A stretch of 64,000 bases of DNA from Flavobacteriaceae bacterium (GTDB lineage Bacteria > Bacteroidota > Bacteroidia > Flavobacteriales > Flavobacteriaceae), in assembly GCA_029252265.1 (NCBI GenBank), contig JAQXBT010000013.1, positions 1 through 64,000 on the forward strand. Direction: 5' to 3'. The stretch's first letter is position 1; each line of letters opens with the position of its first letter. The notes beneath the pieces were generated by a model. The model searched no databases. It was not told where the DNA came from and saw nothing but the letters and a program-made list of their open reading frames with translations. Below are positions 9,649-20,600 of this stretch, piece by piece. Made by a program: the position numbers and the translations under genes.

Positions 9649-11124
9649 TTAATTAGAAATAATCAACTTCATTCCGGGTTTTAAATAGTTGTCCCAAATA
9701 TCGTTCCATTCTTTAAGGTTTTGAATAGAAACTCCAGACAATTTATTTGAAATACTCCAGAGTGAATCTCCTACTTTCACCAAATATGTTAATTTATTGG
9801 GTTTGCTTTTGAGGGCTGTGGTGGTAGGTTTCGAAAAACGATGGGCTGTAGGGTTCCTCGAATAGATCGTCAATCGCTGCCCAATTTTTAAATCATTTGA
9901 TCGGAGTCCATTCCATTTTTTAATTTGACTAACTCTGACTTTAAAATTCCGTGCAATTTTCCCTAAAAAATCTCCAGATTTAACTTTATACCGTATTTTA
10001 GAATCAATCTCAAAAAATTGAGGTAATGGTTTCTCTCTCGCTTCATATTCAGCTTTAGAAAAAGCATAAATGTCTTGTTCATTTTGAACGAAATCTCCAA
10101 TTTTAGTGAGCGGAAGTCTAAGCGTGTATGTTTTATCTTTTAAAACGGGAATAATATCCAGTTTGTAAGCTGGATTTAAAAATTGAAGTGTTTCTATTTT
10201 AGTGTCTGTCAGCTCAGCAACATGGTCTAAAGAAATCATCTGCTTTACATGAATCGTATCCGTTGAAATAATTGGAAATTGATTTTTATCGACTTTAAAC
10301 CCGTGGGCATCGGCATATTCAAAAAGATACATTGTTGCTAAAAACGCAGGAAGATACCCTGCTGTTTCACTTGGTAAAAAAGAACGAATATTCCAGTAAT
10401 TTTGATACCCTCCCGAGCGACGAATCGCTTTGGTAACGTTTCCAGGGCCCGAATTATAGGCTGCTAAGGCAAGATCCCAATCTCCAAAAATCTTGTATAA
10501 TGAATCTAAATATTTTGCTGCAGCGTTAGTTGCTCTTAAGGGATCGCAGCGTTCATCCACGTAGCTGCTTACTTCAAGACCATACTGCTTGCCTGTCGCG
10601 AACATAAACTGCCAGAGTCCAGTAGCGCCAACGCGCGATTTGGCACACGGTTTTAATGCCGATTCAACCACCGCCAAATATTTAATTTCTAAAGGAAGGT
10701 TGTATTTGTCTAGAACTGCTTCAAACATTGGGAAATAATAATGACTCCGACTTATAAGCGTTTCGGTCGAGCGTTTTCGGTTTTTTAAATAGCTCTTTAT
10801 AACGCTTTCTAATGAGGGATTATACTCAATATTAAAGGGTGTTTTAGCATCTAAAATTGCCAATCGTTTTTTAAGCGTATCGGATGGGAGTTCTGGATAA
10901 TAAATTGCTTCGTATGACTGATTAGAAACCGCTTTACTAAGGGTGTCGTACAAGGAGTTTTTATACAACTCAGTTCGCCACTTTTTTTCAATTCCCTGAA
11001 CGTTTAGATTGGCCGGAATGGAGTCTAATGTTGGAGCGTTTACTACGGCCAAACTATCCATAGTCTGACTCTGTAACTGACCAAATGTTAAGACTACTAA
11101 AACCAAGAAACCTTTCATCATCAT
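9649..11124 (-). CDS. Lytic transglycosylase with C-terminal LysM repeats (MltD-like)
   Basis: ESALKPCAKSRVGATGLWQFM...AAYNSGPGNV; two LysM motifs (YKVKSGDFLGKIARNFKV, YLVKVGDSLWSISNKLSGV). Confidence 0.92.
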   Translation of the reverse strand: MMMKGFLVLVVLTFGQLQSQTMDSLAVVNAPTLDSIPANLNVQGIEKKWRTELYKNSLYDTLSKAVSNQSYEAIYYPELPSDTLKKRLAILDAKTPFNIEYNPSLESVIKSYLKNRKRSTETLISRSHYYFPMFEAVLDKYNLPLEIKYLAVVESALKPCAKSRVGATGLWQFMFATGKQYGLEVSSYVDERCDPLRATNAAAKYLDSLYKIFGDWDLALAAYNSGPGNVTKAIRRSGGYQNYWNIRSFLPSETAGYLPAFLATMYLFEYADAHGFKVDKNQFPIISTDTIHVKQMISLDHVAELTDTKIETLQFLNPAYKLDIIPVLKDKTYTLRLPLTKIGDFVQNEQDIYAFSKAEYEAREKPLPQFFEIDSKIRYKVKSGDFLGKIARNFKVRVSQIKKWNGLRSNDLKIGQRLTIYSRNPTAHRFSKPTTTALKSKPNKLTYLVKVGDSLWSISNKLSGVSIQNLKEWNDIWDNYLKPGMKLIISN

Positions 11125-11175
11125 TCTATAATATAACCATTATTATGAGGGCCTATTAGTACTAAAAAGTTCTTC

Positions 11176-12363
11176 TTATTCAGAGATTGCAGCAATCCCT
11201 GGAAGGGTTTTACCTTCTAAACTTTCTAGCATTGCGCCACCACCAGTACTCACATAACTCACTTTTCTCTGGAATCCAAATTGCTTCACCGCCGCTACCG
11301 AATCGCCTCCACCAACAAGTGAAAAAGCACCTTTTTTGGTCGCTTCTGCTATAGAGTTTCCTAAGGCAATCGTACCGCTAGAAAAGGTATCCATTTCAAA
11401 AACTCCTAAAGGGCCGTTCCATAAGATAGTTTTACATTGCTGAACGACGTCATGAAAGATTGCTTTTGATTTTGGTCCGCAATCTAAGCCTTGCCAGTTC
11501 TCAGGAATTTCCCTGACATCGACAACCTGTGTGTTTGCGTTATTACTAAAATCATCTGCCGCCAAAACATCAACTGGAATGTGAATTTGAACGTTTTTAG
11601 CTTTGGCTTTTTCAAGAATTTGAAGGGCTAGTTCCATCTTATCATCCTCACAAATAGAATCTCCTACATGACCGCCAAGCGCTTTTACAAATGTAAAAGT
11701 CATCCCACCACCAATAATCAAATGATCTACTTTGTCTAAAATATTATCAATAATCGTAATCTTAGAAGAGACTTTAGCACCCCCTAAAATTGCCAAAACT
11801 GGCTTTTCGCCTGTTTTCATGACCTTATCGATACTTTCAATTTCTTGAGCCAATAAACTTCCGAAACATTTATTTTCTGGAAAAAACTGAGCAATAATCG
11901 TTGTTGAGGCATGCGCTCTGTGAGCAGTCCCAAAAGCATCATTGATATAGAAATCTCCAAGTTTAGACAGGGCTTCTGCAAAACCTGTATCCCCTTTTGT
12001 TTCTTCTGAGTGGTATCTTAAATTTTCTAATAACAGAACCTGACCTGGTTGAAGATTTGCAGATGCAGCTTGTGCTTCTTCGCCAATACAATCACTAGAA
12101 AATAAAACTTCAACCCCTAAAATTGTTTCAAGTGTACTTACAATATGACGTAATGAAAATGCGGGCTCTTTCGCTTTTGGACGACCCAAATGAGACATTA
12201 AAATACAGCTTCCACCATCTTCTAAAACCTTTAAAATAGTTGGTTTAGCGGAGACCATTCGTGTGGAATCAGAGACTTCAAACAAATCGTTTAAAGGCAC
12301 ATTAAAATCAACTCGTATTAATGCCTTAGTGTTTTTAAAGTTTACGTTCTGTATTGTTTTCAT
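11176..12363 (-). CDS. pgk: phosphoglycerate kinase
   Basis: ALIRVDFNVPL, LMSHLGRPK, NGPLGVFE, STGGGAMLE. Confidence 0.97.
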   Translation of the reverse strand: MKTIQNVNFKNTKALIRVDFNVPLNDLFEVSDSTRMVSAKPTILKVLEDGGSCILMSHLGRPKAKEPAFSLRHIVSTLETILGVEVLFSSDCIGEEAQAASANLQPGQVLLLENLRYHSEETKGDTGFAEALSKLGDFYINDAFGTAHRAHASTTIIAQFFPENKCFGSLLAQEIESIDKVMKTGEKPVLAILGGAKVSSKITIIDNILDKVDHLIIGGGMTFTFVKALGGHVGDSICEDDKMELALQILEKAKAKNVQIHIPVDVLAADDFSNNANTQVVDVREIPENWQGLDCGPKSKAIFHDVVQQCKTILWNGPLGVFEMDTFSSGTIALGNSIAEATKKGAFSLVGGGDSVAAVKQFGFQRKVSYVSTGGGAMLESLEGKTLPGIAAISE

Positions 12364-12550
12364 TTCTTTGAAAAAATTTTGTTTAATTTATAAGATTTCA
12401 AAGGTAAGTATTTCTTTTAGCCTATGAAATATCAGCATAAAAAAGTTATGTGAAAACTCAAGAAATGAGAAAAACATAATTTATTGTTTAGAAACGTTTA
12501 GCATGTGTAGATAATAAACAAGATTCAATTAAATCTTCTATCTTTGTTTT

Positions 12551-13678
12551 ATGACTTTTGATGCTATTATAGGACAGTCTTTTTTAAAAACCCACTTGAA
12601 ACAGGGGGTGAGTTCTGGGCGAATTCCACATGCACAACTTTACGTTGGAAAACAAGGGGTGGGCGCACTACCGATGGCGATTGCTTATGCCGAATATTTA
12701 ATGACTCTCCAAGAAGGGGGCGTAAGAAAAATGAGCCCGCTAACACATCCAAACATCCACTTTGCATATCCTGTCACAACAAGCGACAAGGTTAGGTCCA
12801 AGCCTGTTTCTTCTAACTACCTGACTGAGTGGCGTTCATTTATCGAGTCAAACCCATATGGATCTATCAACGATTGGTATGACATGATTGGAGTCGGCAA
12901 TAAACAAGGTAATATTGGAGTCGATGAGGCAAATGATATTGTCTCTAAAATGTCCTTAAAGGCATTTAACGGAGGTTACAAAGTAATGATAGTGTGGATG
13001 GCGGAAAAAATGAATTCGATGTGTGCTAATAAACTTTTAAAGCTTATTGAAGAACCCGCAGATAAAACGGTATTTATCCTAGTGACAGAAGACGAAGAGC
13101 AATTGATTAGCACCATTCGATCACGATGCCAAACGATTCATTTAAACCCACTTTCTGAGGACGCTATAAAAAAAGTCCTTGTAAATAAACATGGTACCGA
13201 AGCTAGCTTAGCACAAAATATTGCTCACCAGGCAGAAGGGAGTTATAGTAGAGCGCTAGATCTATTAAGTCAAGAGCCTGAAGATCTTCAGTTTGAAACT
13301 TGGTTCATCACATGGGTTCGAACGGCGTTTCAAGCTAAAAGCAACAAACAATCCATTAATAGCTTAATGGCTTGGAGTGATGAAATCTCTAAAACCGGTC
13401 GAGAAATTCAAAAACAATTCTTGGACTATAGTTTACGGTTTTTCAGACAGGCGATGCTCTTTAATTATGACGCTAACTCCTTGGTTTTCATAAATTTAAG
13501 TGACAAAACCTTTAAGTTTGAAAACTTTGCTCCTTTCATTGATGCCTCAAATATTGTAGAAATTTCTAAAGAAATTGAACTTGCGGGTTACCACATTGAG
13601 CGCAATGCAAATGCGAAAATTGTGTTAACTGATTTATCTATAAAACTCACTCGTCTTTTACACCTTAAAAAAGCCTAA
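12551..13678 (+). CDS. holB: DNA polymerase III subunit delta' (HolB-like)
   Basis: HAQLYVGKQGVGALPMAIAYAEYL; NKLLKLIEEPADKTVFILVTEDEEQLISTIRSRCQ. Confidence 0.88.
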   Translation: MTFDAIIGQSFLKTHLKQGVSSGRIPHAQLYVGKQGVGALPMAIAYAEYLMTLQEGGVRKMSPLTHPNIHFAYPVTTSDKVRSKPVSSNYLTEWRSFIESNPYGSINDWYDMIGVGNKQGNIGVDEANDIVSKMSLKAFNGGYKVMIVWMAEKMNSMCANKLLKLIEEPADKTVFILVTEDEEQLISTIRSRCQTIHLNPLSEDAIKKVLVNKHGTEASLAQNIAHQAEGSYSRALDLLSQEPEDLQFETWFITWVRTAFQAKSNKQSINSLMAWSDEISKTGREIQKQFLDYSLRFFRQAMLFNYDANSLVFINLSDKTFKFENFAPFIDASNIVEISKEIELAGYHIERNANAKIVLTDLSIKLTRLLHLKKA

Positions 13679-14187
13679 TTTTTAGTGTAGCTTTTATTTA
13701 GGTGTTCTAATATTTGTTGAGTTAAATCAGAAGTATCTTCTCCATATAATACACTTCCGGCTTCATTGCTTCCTAAGATGTAGTTATATCCGTTAGACTC
13801 TCCATAAGTTCTAACAAAGTCCTTTACTTTTGAAATAATAGAATCGTTAAGGGTTTGACTTTCTTGAGCAATTTGTTGTTGTTCAAATTGAACCCGTTGT
13901 GACAATAATTGTTCTTTTTGCTGAAGTTCTTGTGAAAGTTTCTGAATTGCAGGTTGAGACAATTTACGTGCTTTTAATTCCGCTTCTTTAATTTCTAACT
14001 CAAATGCAGACCTCAAACTGTCCGTTCGAATTTTGAATGCTTCTATCTTTATTTGGAGTTTTGCTTCAATATCGACACGTTCTTGATAATCATTAATAAG
14101 GACGACATTATCTACAAAGCCAATTTTTTGTTGTTGACAAGCTGTGAAAGTAAGAATCGTTAAAAATGTAAGTGCTAATTTTTTCAT
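13675..14187 (-). CDS. OmpH/Skp family outer-membrane chaperone
   Basis: Lipobox; IGFVDNVVLINDY; coiled coil; YNYILGSNEAGSVLYG. Confidence 0.85.
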   Translation of the reverse strand: MKKLALTFLTILTFTACQQQKIGFVDNVVLINDYQERVDIEAKLQIKIEAFKIRTDSLRSAFELEIKEAELKARKLSQPAIQKLSQELQQKEQLLSQRVQFEQQQIAQESQTLNDSIISKVKDFVRTYGESNGYNYILGSNEAGSVLYGEDTSDLTQQILEHLNKSYTKN

Positions 14188-14268
14188 ATGAATGTAATTG
14201 GTTTAACGCTGTAAAAGTAGAAAAGTTATTTAAATATTCTAAAAATATAGTACCGGTTTTTAGATATA

Positions 14269-14313
14269 GTAAAAAACTATCACATTTGTTTTGTTTGATT
14301 GTAAAAAACTATC
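14269..14313. repeat. 13-bp perfect direct repeat GTAAAAAACTATC (two copies, 32-bp spacing)
   Basis: Copies at 14269-14281 and 14301-14313, upstream of the Skp-like gene. Confidence 0.6.
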
Positions 14314-14412
14314 GCAAATAGCGGCCATAAAACACCCTTGTAAGTGTTTACAAAAAAGGCCTGTCAATTATAAGGAGCCAACGCTAAAACAGCCTCAGGA
14401 CGCCTTAAAACA

Positions 14413-15267
14413 CTAATTTTTGTTTTTCAAGACATATATCAGCGAAGAATACTCACCAGACTTTCGCGCTTTTAAGTTTGAGAGAAAACCAATCCGCAAA
14501 CTGCTCAACATCCGATGTGAGCCTGACTTTAATTTATTAGAAAGCAAACTAACATAATACGCATCCATCAAAAGTGGGTATGTCGATTCTAATTTCATTT
14601 GAATTTCAGAAAACACGTTAGTGATCGATTGCTGAGAAAAATGCCATAAATGTCTTGGCACATCATACGCTGCCCAATAGTCTCTAAAGAAAAACGCATC
14701 AAAACTTTTAAAATTTGGAACCGCTATAATAATACGTCCGTTTGGCTTAAGAAGTGTTTTAAACAACTTAAGATCGTTGTCAAGGTCGGGTAGGTGCTCT
14801 AGAACATGCCAAAGTGTTATGACATCGAACGAATGATGATCTAGATTTTGCAAGGTTTCAGAATCAAAAACAGTGTTCGGTTCTTTTGAGTTAGCAAGCG
14901 TTCTTGCTGACGCATTGGGCTCAATCCCTGTAACATCCCAGCCACTATTTTGGGCGGCTCTTGAAAAATATCCTGTGCCAGCTCCGACGTCCAAAAGAGT
15001 CCCTTCCTTGGGTTGAAATGGTTTTAAGAGTCGTAACTTTCGTTTCACAGTAGCATACCGAACAACATGATAAAGCACATCAAACAAAGAGCGACGCTGA
15101 TTAGTATGAGATATGTAATTTGTTTCTGGATAGTAGCTTGAAAGGGCAGAGGCTGTTGGTTTTGGGTGCGTGTAAAGCAACGCTCTCGAATCGTCATGGC
15201 GTAGCTCGAAAGCATCTCCACTAACGGCATGGTCTTTAAGTTTAAGATAGATTTGATCTGTTTTCAT
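14413..15267 (-). CDS. Class I SAM-dependent methyltransferase
   Basis: GTLLDVGAGTGYFSRAAQNSGWDVTGIEPN; DVITLWHVLEHL. Confidence 0.88.
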   Translation of the reverse strand: MKTDQIYLKLKDHAVSGDAFELRHDDSRALLYTHPKPTASALSSYYPETNYISHTNQRRSLFDVLYHVVRYATVKRKLRLLKPFQPKEGTLLDVGAGTGYFSRAAQNSGWDVTGIEPNASARTLANSKEPNTVFDSETLQNLDHHSFDVITLWHVLEHLPDLDNDLKLFKTLLKPNGRIIIAVPNFKSFDAFFFRDYWAAYDVPRHLWHFSQQSITNVFSEIQMKLESTYPLLMDAYYVSLLSNKLKSGSHRMLSSLRIGFLSNLKARKSGEYSSLIYVLKNKN

Positions 15268-15270
15268 AAC

Positions 15271-15284
15271 GTTCCACGTGGAAC
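15271..15284. promoter_or_regulatory. Putative ParB-binding parS site
   Basis: GTTCCACGTGGAAC, perfect 14-bp palindrome matching the parS core (TGTTNCACGTGNAACA), between mnmG and the methyltransferase gene. Confidence 0.75.
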
Positions 15285-15296
15285 AATTGCAGTTAA

Positions 15297-17168
15297 TTAA
15301 CGCCCCATGTACACCAATAAAACAGAGATATCATTGGGTGACACTCCGCTAATCCTAGAGGCTTGAGCAACAGTCACAGGCTGAACTTTTTTCAACTTTT
15401 CGCGTGCTTCATAACTCATGGATTTGATTTGAGAATAGTCATAACCAACTGGGATTTTAACATATTCTAATCGTGTTAATTTATCTGCATTGTTTTTTTC
15501 TTTAGCAATATAACCCGAATATTTAACCCGAATCTCCGTTTGTTCAATCACTTCATTATCTAAGTTGTGGTCGCGTATGTAAGTTTCTACGGGTTCAAAT
15601 TTACGAACATCTTCAATGCCAATGTTTGGCCTAGAAAATATTTTAAATAATTTATCAGACTGACGAATAGGCGATGATTGCTTATTCTCAAGGATAGGAT
15701 TTGCCTCTTCGGGTTTAATACTTTGAGCTCTAAAAAACGCGACAAAAGCTTCCGCTTTGGAAAGTTTTTCCTCCATCCTTCTTAATCGTTTTTCGCTTGA
15801 AATACCTAATTCAAACCCCTTCGGCGTCAAACGGATGTCTGCATTATCTTGCCTAAGAAGTGTTCTGTATTCTGCTCGTGATGTAAACATTCGGTAAGGC
15901 TCTTCCGTTCCCTTTGTAATTAAATCATCAATCAAAACTCCAATATAAGCTTCATCTCTTTTTAGTATGAAAGACTCCTTTTCTTGAACTTTAAGACTGG
16001 CATTGATTCCTGCCATTAAACCTTGTGAAGCAGCTTCTTCGTAGCCTGTGGTTCCGTTAATTTGACCTGCAAAATAAAGTCCATTGATAATCTTTGTTTC
16101 CAAAGAATGAGTCAGCTGAGTAGGAGGGAAGTAATCATATTCAATTGCATAACCTGGTCTAAAAAACTTGACGTTCTCAAAACCTTTGACCGCACTTAAA
16201 GCTTTAAATTGAACATCTTCAGGCAATGACGTAGAAAATCCATTAACGTAATATTCTACGGTATTCCAGCCTTCTGGTTCTACAAAAAGCTGATGGTTAT
16301 CCTTATTTGCAAAACGGTTAATTTTATCTTCAATAGAAGGACAGTAACGAGGGCCTAAACTTTGAATACGACCATTAAACATCGGAGAACGGTCAAAGCC
16401 TTCTCGCAGTAAATTATGCACATCTAAACTCGTATGTGCCATGTGACAAGAGCGCTGCGTTGTGAGTGGCTTGGTAACATCAGAATATGAAAATTTTTCT
16501 GGGACTGCATCCCCAGGTTGTTCTGACATTTTAGAAAAATCCAACGAACGACCGTCTACTCTAGGAGGAGTGCCTGTTTTCATTCGGCCAGAATCAAAAC
16601 CTAAATCGATAAGTTGCTCAGTAATGCCTGTGGCAGCCTTTTCGCCTGCACGACCACCACCAAAATTTTTATCACCTATATGAATCAGTCCATTTAAAAA
16701 AGTTCCATTTGTCAATACAACAGACTTGCCTCGTATCTCAAGACCGAGTGAGGTTCTAACACCCTTAACAACATCGCCTTCGACAACAAGACCAGTCACC
16801 ATTTCTTGATAAAAATCCAAATTTTTAGTTTGCTCTAACATTAGCCGCCAATCTTCTGCAAAACGCATGCGATCACTTTGTACGCGTGGACTCCACATTG
16901 CCGGTCCTTTAGATTTGTTAAGCATTTTGAATTGAATTGCGGAAGTGTCACTCACAATTCCACTATACCCTCCAAGGGCATCAATTTCGCGAACAATTTG
17001 CCCCTTAGCAATCCCACCCATCGCTGGGTTACAAGACATTTGAGCAATGTTTTGAAGGTTCATCGTTACAAGTAAAGTACTACTCCCCATGTTAGCGGCT
17101 GCTGCGGCAGCTTCGCTTCCAGCATGTCCGCCTCCAACTACAATTACATCGTAAATTTTATTAAACAT
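15297..17168 (-). CDS. mnmG: tRNA uridine-5-carboxymethylaminomethyl modification enzyme MnmG
   Basis: IYDVIVVGGGHAGSEAAAAAANMGSSTLLVT. The track ORF begins at 17201, but its first 11 codons translate the parS site; ATG at 17168 is the probable start. Confidence 0.96.
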   Translation of the reverse strand: MFNKIYDVIVVGGGHAGSEAAAAAANMGSSTLLVTMNLQNIAQMSCNPAMGGIAKGQIVREIDALGGYSGIVSDTSAIQFKMLNKSKGPAMWSPRVQSDRMRFAEDWRLMLEQTKNLDFYQEMVTGLVVEGDVVKGVRTSLGLEIRGKSVVLTNGTFLNGLIHIGDKNFGGGRAGEKAATGITEQLIDLGFDSGRMKTGTPPRVDGRSLDFSKMSEQPGDAVPEKFSYSDVTKPLTTQRSCHMAHTSLDVHNLLREGFDRSPMFNGRIQSLGPRYCPSIEDKINRFANKDNHQLFVEPEGWNTVEYYVNGFSTSLPEDVQFKALSAVKGFENVKFFRPGYAIEYDYFPPTQLTHSLETKIINGLYFAGQINGTTGYEEAASQGLMAGINASLKVQEKESFILKRDEAYIGVLIDDLITKGTEEPYRMFTSRAEYRTLLRQDNADIRLTPKGFELGISSEKRLRRMEEKLSKAEAFVAFFRAQSIKPEEANPILENKQSSPIRQSDKLFKIFSRPNIGIEDVRKFEPVETYIRDHNLDNEVIEQTEIRVKYSGYIAKEKNNADKLTRLEYVKIPVGYDYSQIKSMSYEAREKLKKVQPVTVAQASRISGVSPNDISVLLVYMGR

Positions 17169-17184
17169 TACTAGCGTTGTTAAA

Positions 17185-17200
17185 TGTTCCACGTGGAACA
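17185..17200. promoter_or_regulatory. Putative ParB-binding parS site
   Basis: TGTTCCACGTGGAACA, perfect 16-bp palindrome identical to the GG/CC variant of the parS consensus. Confidence 0.8.
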
Positions 17201-17238
17201 AATCGTTTCAAGTTGCAAATATAAGGGTTTAAAAAAAA

Positions 17239-17652
17239 TTAAACGTTACGTTGCTGAAGATAGAAGTCTTCTTTTGTTCGCATCAATTTCGCATCGGACT
17301 TTTGTTTGTCTTTATAACCACAGTAATGCAAAATACCATGCGCCATTACCCTTGAAAGTTCTGAGTCAAAAGATTGGTTAAAGTCTGTAGCATTCTCACG
17401 AACGCGTTCAACAGAAATGAAGATCTCGCCATGGATCTCTTTTCCTACGGAGTAATCAAAACTGATGATATCCGTTAAAGTATCATGATTCAAAAACTCT
17501 ACGTTGAGATTGTGCAAAAAAGCATCGTCGCAAAATACAATTGAGACCTCACCTTCACTATAATTTTCTTGAGAAATGATGGCACTCAACCATGATGAAA
17601 CAGCAGGTTGGTTTGAAATTTTGAAAGGGGTTTCTGAGTGAAAACTAATCAT
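17239..17652 (-). CDS. ybeY: rRNA maturation RNase YbeY
   Basis: HGEIFISVERV...VMAHGILHYCGYKD (HGxLHLxGYDH-like). Confidence 0.93.
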   Translation of the reverse strand: MISFHSETPFKISNQPAVSSWLSAIISQENYSEGEVSIVFCDDAFLHNLNVEFLNHDTLTDIISFDYSVGKEIHGEIFISVERVRENATDFNQSFDSELSRVMAHGILHYCGYKDKQKSDAKLMRTKEDFYLQQRNV

Positions 17653-20600
17653 TTTTGTTATTAAAATATTCTTGCACTTTTTGCTTGAATTCCTGTCGCA
17701 AAGGTAAGCTTTGTCTGTTCAATATCTCTGTTGTATTAAAATATTGTTTAATCTTCTCAGAGTTGAGAGCTGGAGATTGAAAGCGATCTGCTTTGCTGGT
17801 GTCAGAAACACGCTTAGTGTCTTCGCCTTGTTGCAACGTTGCCTTTTCTAATTTCAACAACTGATGCTTAAGCGCCTTCATGTCTTGCAAAGATCTAGGT
17901 GTAACACCTTGATTTATAAGGTTTTGCTCAATTTTTTCCATAGACTTAAGAAGATTTTGAGCGCTTTGGCCAATTCCTTTTTTATCTAATAGGTCTTGCA
18001 GTGCGTTTCTTAATTCTTGTTGTTTTTTAAAAATCTCAAACAACTCTCCATTAACACCTTCAGAATCGCCGCCAAAACCACTTGGCTTGCCGCTTTTACC
18101 CTGACCTTCGCCTCTTGGAGAGCCATCTTCACTAGGTTTTGAACCAGAATCGCCTTCTTTGGCCGAATCCTTATTTGAGTCCCCTTCACCCTTATCAGAA
18201 CCTTCCTTTTCACCGTTTGGATCTTTCCCTTTTTGATTGAGCTGCTTTTCCATCTCTTTATTTAAATCCTCTTGACTCATGATAATATCCGGCAACTGCA
18301 TCTCGCCTTCACCTTCACCAGGCGAAAGCTGTAATTCCATTTGCATAGAATTTAGAGTATTACTCAACAAATCCGCTAATTGATTGGTCGAAGAAACTAC
18401 GAATTGTTGCGCCGAAACACCTTTTCGAACATCGTTTTCTGAAAGTAATTCTAAACTTTTATCAATATTAAAAAACACGTCTGTGATCTCAGAATTGACT
18501 TCCTCAGAAATCTTAGGTTGCCGCAACGAAAGTGCAAACAAACTATCATCCACGTGCTCGAAATGCTCTCTAAGGCTGCTTTGCTTCACCAGGCGTTGTG
18601 CATATTCGTTATTGTTAGAGGGCGATGTCTTGAAGCGATTCATTAGGGCTTCTTGATCAAAAGAAAACAAAAGTAAATTGTCTAAAATTTGACGCAACAT
18701 CTCAACATCTTCACTCATTTGCTCGGATGAACCACTGCCCATCTGACTCGACATTTTCTGACCCATTTGAAGCATCTTTTGTGCCGCCTTGTTTTGACTT
18801 TTTTGAGCCTTTGAAAGTTGACTATTTTTGTCTTGGGGGCTAGATAACATTTCTTTTTCGCCTAAGTCTTCACTGGCTTTTTCTTGATCTTTTTGAATCG
18901 ATTTTTCTAGATTAGGGTCATCGGGAAGCGATAGCGGTTTGGACAGCTCCTCATTATCTTTCTTCAAATCTTCTAATTGCTTTAGAAGATCCTTGAAATC
19001 ATCATTCAATTTATCTTGGGCCGATTTCGAATTTTTCTCCGAAGACTCTTTAGATAATTCAGATTGTGCTTCGGATAATTTATTTAAGGCTTCCTGGAGT
19101 TGCTCTGCTTTTTTGGTCACGTAATAGCGTTTCGTAAGCTCGAGCAATTGTTCTAAACTACGCTGTTTATTTTTATTTTGTTTGGCCATTTTTTCTAGTT
19201 TCTCGGCCAGTTGTTCCTTATTGATTTTGTCTGTAACTTTCTTGAGCTCTTCTAAAATTTTTTCATCCTTTTTAAGCCTTTCTTGCTGTGCGTCTAAACG
19301 TTTTTCTAGCTGTTCTTTGAAGGGGTCCTTTTCTTTGGATTTTTTAAACTGATTTAAATTCTCCTTCATTTTATTGTTGAATTTCTTCAACATTTGATCT
19401 TGCTTCTTCTGACGCTCCAAAAATGATTTTAATTTTTGTTGATCACTATAGTTCAATTGAGGTGCTTCTTTTTGATTTTGAGATAACTCCTTGAGCGCTT
19501 TGTCTTGTTTAGACAGAGTATTTAACGCTTTTTGAAATGCAGTTGATAATTCATTCTGTTCTTGAAGTTGAAGTTCTTCAAGCGTAGTGTCGCTTTTGGA
19601 ATTATAATTAAAAACACGACTCCTAACAGACTTATTTTGATGGAATGGGTCATTGTCAAAAACCTCGAAATAAAGGGCATAGGCAGTGTCCTCCATTAAT
19701 TCTAAATTAGATGGAAAAGCGTAGGTGAATTCTTGAAACGTTTGCGCATTAGCTGGCAGTAAAAATGATTTCAACTTAGTGGGCTCGTCAACTGGGTAAT
19801 AATGCAGCTTTAAGGAATTAATCCCATAATCATCAGAAATTTGACCGTAAAAATAAAGCGACTGCTGAAGGGTAGAGTCCTGTTTCATTTCAACTTTAAT
19901 CGTGGGAGATTGGTCTTTAATCGTTTGGATAGCAAATGCTAGATTTTCATAATTTTTAAGTTGAGCATTGCTGGTTTGAATCGTATAACTTAACGACTCA
20001 AACAGTTGTTTTTTGAATTGAAATTTTTGGTTGATGGATTCAAAAGAAAGCAACTTGTCTTTATAAGCAAAGACTACAGAATCCGTTGCCTTGGTGATTA
20101 ACTCCCACCTCAGCTTTGTGCCCTCTGGAATCGTAGCATTCCCATTGTTAGCGATTTTTTGATCGGTTTTACCCGTATATGATGGGTAGTCTAAATATAA
20201 ATCAAAACTAAGCAAGACCGGTGTGTTTACAACTTCTAAATGATACGGTTTTGAAGCAACGTCTCCAGCAATTAAGTTAAAGTCAACAGCGGCGTTTAAC
20301 TGCCGAAACTCATATTCAAAAACACCGAACTGCGTTTGATTTAATATATAAGACTCGTCGTTATAAACAATTTGAACTTCTTCAGGAACGACAGAACCCA
20401 CTGTTTTTACAACTAACGTAAAAGACGTGTTTTCAATGGCTTCAAGCGGGGTATTCATTACAAAAAATGCGAAAGGCGCAGGCGGATAATAGGTGATTTG
20501 ATAATTGACAACTCGTTTTAAACTGTCTGTGAACACCGCTTGTTTCCCTAATATAAAAAACATAAAAACAATAAGGATGGGGACTACCGCATACTTAAGA

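Noticed and set aside
17184-17381. Plus-strand ORF MFHVEQIVSSCKYKG...
   Set aside because: Starts in the parS palindrome and runs antisense into ybeY; palindrome artefact, not a gene.
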